19,178 nt of DNA from CAXBNV01 sp963977185 (lineage in GTDB: Bacteria > Pseudomonadota > Gammaproteobacteria > JAGOUU01), in NCBI GenBank assembly GCA_963977185.1, contig CAXBNV010000031.1, positions 1 through 19,178 on the forward strand. Direction: 5' to 3'. The notes beneath the pieces are model-generated. The model worked only from the letters and a program-made list of their open reading frames with translations. It made no database searches and was not told where the DNA came from. A program made the position numbers and the translations under genes. Shown piece by piece: positions 15,476 to 19,178 of this stretch; positions within the stretch are counted from its first letter, which is position 1; the number at the start of each line of letters is the position of its first letter.

Positions 15476-16336
15476 ATGAAAGTACTATATACAATCTTAT
15501 CAATATCATTGATCACAAATTTATCATTCGCAGCTAAATTACCAGAAAGTCTATCAATCCCTGATAATATTAAAAAAGAAATAGCAGAAGTATCCGCACT
15601 TAAAATAGGTAAAAAGCAGAAAGAGTTTGTTTATAACAAAGAGTTTGCTGAGCTGTTGCAGCTAGATAAATCTAAAGCAATTAAAATGCCTAAAGATATG
15701 TATGCTGCTGGGATTACTGTTGAAGAGGAGTCTCCTGAGACAGATAAGAAATATGCAGAGTATAAAGTTAAATTTCATATTTTTGTTAAGCATAATGATG
15801 ACTATGCGTTGCCTGATGATAGTTGGGGTGATTGGTATGGTTCTATGAAAATGAGAAGAGATATCGAAGATTTAATAGGTGAATCAGATGTTTATCCTAA
15901 CAATAAATATAGAATAAAATATAGCATGAATAGCTTTATATCTGATGATTATTTAGAGACTAACGAGAAAATTGATGATAATTATTATATTAGAGCAGGT
16001 AGTGCTATTTATGATACTTATCAAAAAAATGCATATAAAAACATTGATTATATAAGTTTTTATATATTCTCAAGTTCAATACCTAAGTTAAATAAAAATA
16101 TTTCTATATGGATTAAAAAGAAAGAAGGACCTGATTTTAGATATTCTTCTTCTGGCCCCACAATAGCAAAGGATTTTTATCATTTTTCTTTACCTAATAA
16201 GCTTAAAAAAAATGCATGTAAATATATGCAAAAAATATATCTAGAATATAACTTTAATGAAGTTCTTAGTAATTTTAATACTAATTTTCAAGGCTCAATT
16301 TCTTTAGAATCTAAAAAAAATTATATGTGTATTTAG
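15476..16336 (+). CDS. Secreted protein of unknown function, N-terminal paralogue of the 772-1767 product
   Basis: The 286-residue product starts with a signal peptide, with likely cleavage after S-F-A at 17-19. Residues 20-76 match the 772-1767 product (KLPESLSIPD, VSALK, MPKDMY), with a six-residue insertion near EFVYNKEFAEL. From residue 77 on it is unrelated to that protein. It is acidic, then rich in Tyr, Asp and Lys (KYAEYKVKFHIFVKHND, DDYLETNEKIDDNYY, YISFYIF), and looks like a beta-rich soluble domain with no family I can name. The lipase gene begins 10 bp after its stop, so the two are surely co-transcribed. The signal peptide places it in the periplasm or outside the cell. Possible roles are immunity or a chaperone for the lipase, or an independent secreted factor; the sequence does not decide. 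Confidence 0.82.
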   Translation: MKVLYTILSISLITNLSFAAKLPESLSIPDNIKKEIAEVSALKIGKKQKEFVYNKEFAELLQLDKSKAIKMPKDMYAAGITVEEESPETDKKYAEYKVKFHIFVKHNDDYALPDDSWGDWYGSMKMRRDIEDLIGESDVYPNNKYRIKYSMNSFISDDYLETNEKIDDNYYIRAGSAIYDTYQKNAYKNIDYISFYIFSSSIPKLNKNISIWIKKKEGPDFRYSSSGPTIAKDFYHFSLPNKLKKNACKYMQKIYLEYNFNEVLSNFNTNFQGSISLESKKNYMCI

Positions 16337-16346
16337 AGAATATTTT

Positions 16347-17981
16347 ATGAATTATTTACTAGAAGAGTATGCACGGCTTTGTGAAGATGTATATTTCCCA
16401 GTGGTTGAGTTTGATAAACCTAATATTATAAAAAAAAATACAAATGAAAATGATAAGGATTTTAAAGGTTATTATAAAAATAGTCCTTTAAAACATATAC
16501 ATCAATGGTCACGAGCATATAATTCAAAGCCTCTCCCTAATGGATTTTATGCTTCTTATTACATAAAAAATAACAATGAAGATCAAGGTGTAATTGTATA
16601 TAGAGGTAGTGATGATTTTTATGATTTTGCTGATCATGATTTAAAGATAGCTATGGGAGAGTGGCCTTATGCCTTTAAAGATGCTGAAACATTTTATAAC
16701 GAAGTCATTGGAAGATATAACCCCAAATTTTTAGCAATAGCAGGACATTCTTTAGGTGGTGGTTTAGCTCAACTTGTTGGAATAAAAGTAAATAAATTCA
16801 AATTAAAACAAGACAGGCATCCAGTTATTTGTTTCAATGCCCCACAAATGGGTTTTTTGATTCATGATAATCCAGATAAATATTTACTATCTAATATCGA
16901 TAATAAAAACAGAAGTCTTTCCAATAATCAACAAATAAGATCAAACGAATATAAATCTTGCATTATAAATAATTTTAAGCAGCCAAGTCTTAATTCAAAT
17001 ATTTTAAAATCAACTTTTGATATAATTACTGAATTTGGAAAAATTATTATATGCAATAAAAAAGATGATTATAATTATAAGAAATTATTAAATTATAAAG
17101 AGTTTGCAGATAAATCTATAGAAGATATAAGTGGGATTTATAAAAATATATGTAAATATAAAAATTTATCTCAAACAGTAAAATTTGGTCAACCAGCATT
17201 TAACGCAATCTATGATTTATTAAATATAAAAGATAAAGAAAATATTTTACCAAATGATCTAAGCTTTGAGTCTGTTTGTAATAAATATGAAAGAGAATAT
17301 GATTACATTTTTAACTTTAATAGTTATTTTGATGTAGTTCATGTATGTGGTAAACCATTAGGGAATACTGTGTCTATAGATATTGATAGACCTGAATATT
17401 TAAGATATTGGGGTGATACAGGTGAAAACTATAGTTTTACAGATTATAATCAATATAAAAAATCAAAAGCATATCAATCAAGGCTAAAAAGCGAGCTTAG
17501 AGTTTGTTTAACTTTACATCCAGAATATTTTAATCATGTTAATATTTGGCATGAAGAAAAAAGTTCAGGTTTTAATATTGCTAATTTATTAAAATTAAAA
17601 ATAGAACATGGTTGTAAAATAAATTTAAGAAATACAAGTTTGGATAAATTAAACTTATCATTAGTTGATGCGTTAAGTATTCTTGCTGAAGAGCATTTTG
17701 ATTTAACAAAATATAATAGATCTAAGTCTTTTGAATTATTATATATGGGAAAACTGCAGCATGGAATGAAAAATTTAGGTAGTATCTTGCAAAAAGAACC
17801 TTTGCTAAATAGAATTTCAATAGGTAGAAATTATAGAGATGTTCCTATTTATCTTAAAAGATATACAAGTAAATATCATAATAAATTTGATTCAAGCTTG
17901 GATAGAGTTAATTATTTGATTCAAGAACTTGGTTTAGATGTTTATAAAAGTTGTAGTGTTAGCTCGGTTGGTTTTGTTTAA
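16347..17981 (+). CDS. Class 3-type lipase (alpha/beta hydrolase)
   Basis: The 544-residue product has the N-terminal pattern of class 3 lipases: GVIVYRGSDDF (81-91) as the oxyanion-hole strand, AGHSLGGGLAQ (132-142) with nucleophile Ser135, and CFNAPQMGF (162-170) after it. After an unusual insertion of about 150 residues, FNSYFDVVHVCGKPLG (324-339) matches the conserved strand that supplies the acid, probably Asp329. The catalytic His may be His391, His397 or His402 in HPEYFNHVNIWH. Residues 410-544 are an extra C-terminal region of unknown role. No signal peptide is present, although its upstream partner, 10 bp away, has one. The family acts on glycerolipids or phospholipids. A secreted effector, a type VI-like lipase toxin, or lipid scavenging are all possible. 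Confidence 0.85.
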   Translation: MNYLLEEYARLCEDVYFPVVEFDKPNIIKKNTNENDKDFKGYYKNSPLKHIHQWSRAYNSKPLPNGFYASYYIKNNNEDQGVIVYRGSDDFYDFADHDLKIAMGEWPYAFKDAETFYNEVIGRYNPKFLAIAGHSLGGGLAQLVGIKVNKFKLKQDRHPVICFNAPQMGFLIHDNPDKYLLSNIDNKNRSLSNNQQIRSNEYKSCIINNFKQPSLNSNILKSTFDIITEFGKIIICNKKDDYNYKKLLNYKEFADKSIEDISGIYKNICKYKNLSQTVKFGQPAFNAIYDLLNIKDKENILPNDLSFESVCNKYEREYDYIFNFNSYFDVVHVCGKPLGNTVSIDIDRPEYLRYWGDTGENYSFTDYNQYKKSKAYQSRLKSELRVCLTLHPEYFNHVNIWHEEKSSGFNIANLLKLKIEHGCKINLRNTSLDKLNLSLVDALSILAEEHFDLTKYNRSKSFELLYMGKLQHGMKNLGSILQKEPLLNRISIGRNYRDVPIYLKRYTSKYHNKFDSSLDRVNYLIQELGLDVYKSCSVSSVGFV

Positions 17982-18197
17982 CATCACATGCACACTTTTG
18001 AGTAATTCTAATTTGCTCCATATTTTAATTTATATATAATATAATTAATAAACAATTACAAATACACTGGTAACCATGAAAACAGCATCAATTGGTCTAG
18101 AACATTAAAACCAACAGGTAAGCAATATTAAATAAGAGATAGTAAATTAAAAAGATATTGATTAGGAAATAATAAGTAAATATCGAGTTTTAACTAA

Positions 18198-18806
18198 ATG
18201 ATAGATGAAAATAATTACAAAGCTAAAAAATTTAATTTCCACTATGTAAGACATGGTGAAACATATTGGAATAAACAAAAATTATGTCAAGGAGTTAAAG
18301 ATATTGAATTATCAAAACAAGGTGAACAAGATGCAACTATTCTATCCAAGCATTTAAAAGATAAAGAAATACAAGTAATTATTTCTAGCCCATTAAAAAG
18401 AGCTATATCTACAGCAAAAATAATTCAAAAATCATGCACTAGTTCAGATATAATTATATGTGATGAGTTAAAAGAAAGAAACTTTGGGAAGCTAGAAGGT
18501 TTGCCTAATTCATTAATGTATGAATTTGAGAAACTAGAAATGCAATCTTTAATTAGAAATAAAAATAGTTATGATGCATTAGAAATAGAATCATGGGATA
18601 GCTTTTCTGATAGAATTTTAACTGCATTAGAGTTTATATCTAAATATGCAGATAAAAATAATACTCTTGTTGTATCGCATGGAAGAGTTTTTAATGCTAT
18701 TTGCGCCGTTACTAATACAGATTTAATCAAGCAATTAACCCACTTGAATATAATTAAATTTAAATATAATAACTTTATCTGGAATTATGATATTAAAACC
18801 ATATAA
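18198..18806 (+). CDS. Histidine phosphatase family protein (phosphoglycerate mutase-like)
   Basis: The 202-residue product is a complete branch 1 histidine phosphatase. The RHG motif is at 18-20 in YVRHGETYWN with phospho-accepting His19. Arg68 lies in SSPLKRAI, the proton donor Glu93 in LKERNFGKLEG, and the second His161 in VVSHG. These enzymes remove phosphate from small molecules such as sugar phosphates, cobalamin intermediates or nucleotides; this sequence does not identify the substrate. The start ATG 18198 has no clear ribosome site but is the only sensible start before the RHG strand. A phosphotransferase-like frame follows 16 bp after its stop, suggesting a former kinase-phosphatase pair. 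Confidence 0.88.
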   Translation: MIDENNYKAKKFNFHYVRHGETYWNKQKLCQGVKDIELSKQGEQDATILSKHLKDKEIQVIISSPLKRAISTAKIIQKSCTSSDIIICDELKERNFGKLEGLPNSLMYEFEKLEMQSLIRNKNSYDALEIESWDSFSDRILTALEFISKYADKNNTLVVSHGRVFNAICAVTNTDLIKQLTHLNIIKFKYNNFIWNYDIKTI

Positions 18807-18822
18807 ATTAGTTTCATGATAT

Positions 18823-19178
18823 GAGACATCTTATTCTTATCAAGTTATTCCAGGAGGATGTTCAAATATAAATATCAAGTTGAATTTAGAAGGGAGCAAT
18901 AACCCGTATTTACTTCGCATTTATATTCATAATAAACAGGCTATGTATAAAGAGAAAAATATCAGCAAGTTACTTAAAAACAAAATTCCTATTCCAATTT
19001 TTTTCCATTCTGGAATTTGTGATGGTTATCACTTTGCTATAAATAATTATATTTCAGGAATCACTCTACGAGAACTACTTCTTAAAAATAATACTAATAA
19101 TATTGATGATATTATGTATCAGGCAGGAACAATTTTGTGGGATATCGCAAATATGTTACGCTATTCTTTTAAAACGCC
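18823..19178 (+). pseudogene. Aminoglycoside/choline phosphotransferase-like fragment without a start codon (runs off window)
   Basis: The frame opens after TGA 18817-18819 and remains open to the window end, giving at least 118 residues. It reads VIPGGCSNINIKL, then YLLRIYI, a lysine-rich helix, PIPIFFHSG and AINNYISGITLRELL, the N-lobe pattern of APH-type phosphotransferases: a glycine-rich loop with SN, the nucleotide-binding strand, and a hinge before the C-lobe. No ATG, GTG or TTG starts this frame before the glycine loop. ATG 18821 lies in another frame, which stops after 16 codons. I infer a frameshift or lost start. A rare start codon is the alternative. The catalytic lobe is outside the window. 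Confidence 0.55.

Noticed and set aside
18045..18131. Start-less 28-codon frame containing NYKYTGNHENSINW before the histidine phosphatase
   Set aside because: It reads like a protein tail but has no start codon or recognisable family, and is too short to support as a gene remnant.

Overview
This is a strongly AT-rich stretch of bacterial chromosome. Compact metabolic genes are mixed with many decaying genes, and several proteins look aimed at the cell envelope or at a host. The itaconate-type operon, AbiE remnants, IS5-type remnant, a lipase and a secreted paralogue family fit a host-associated proteobacterium undergoing genome reduction, for example a Legionellales-like or Rickettsiales-like intracellular lineage. 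No rRNA, tRNA or other lineage marker is present, so the taxonomic reading is inference. I saw no CRISPR array or tRNA.

Layout. Positions 1-582 hold the C-terminal end of an MscS-type channel gene with an in-frame stop. Positions 772-1767 encode a secreted or membrane protein of unknown function, paralogous at its N-terminus to the product of 15476-16336. Ohr, a peroxide-detoxifying peroxiredoxin-like enzyme, is at 1943-2383. It is followed by the tail of an IS5-type transposase (2428-2541) and an ABC-F gene that has lost its first Walker A region (2719-3995). Positions 4203-7457 on the minus strand form a tight three-gene operon: CoA-transferase, double hot-dog (MaoC) hydratase and CitE-like lyase. 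This matches the itaconate degradation set of Yersinia (RipA/RipB/RipC): itaconate to itaconyl-CoA to citramalyl-CoA to acetyl-CoA plus pyruvate. A scrap resembling the CoA-transferase 3' end lies just upstream of this operon and suggests an old tandem duplication.

Positions 7843-11793 encode an unrecognised protein built of two internal repeats, then a 927-residue fusion of an FAD-linked oxidase with a methyltransferase-like domain. After a gap with a possible dead signal-peptide ORF comes a PhoD-like metallophosphatase (12188-13846) that ends in a CaaX-like tetrapeptide. Positions 13951-15405 hold an AbiE locus: an intact AbiEi antitoxin, a wrecked AbiEii toxin missing its nucleotidyltransferase core, and a second decayed copy of the antitoxin start with its palindromic operator. 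Positions 15476-17981 encode a secreted paralogue followed 10 bp later by a class 3 lipase. The window ends with an intact histidine phosphatase (18198-18806) and a start-less phosphotransferase fragment running off the edge.

The strongest themes are: (i) a likely itaconate-catabolism operon, which in pathogens counters a macrophage metabolite; (ii) two loci sharing promoter, leader and N-terminal module but with unrelated C-termini; (iii) an uncharacterised oxidase-methyltransferase neighbourhood; (iv) a large amount of gene decay.
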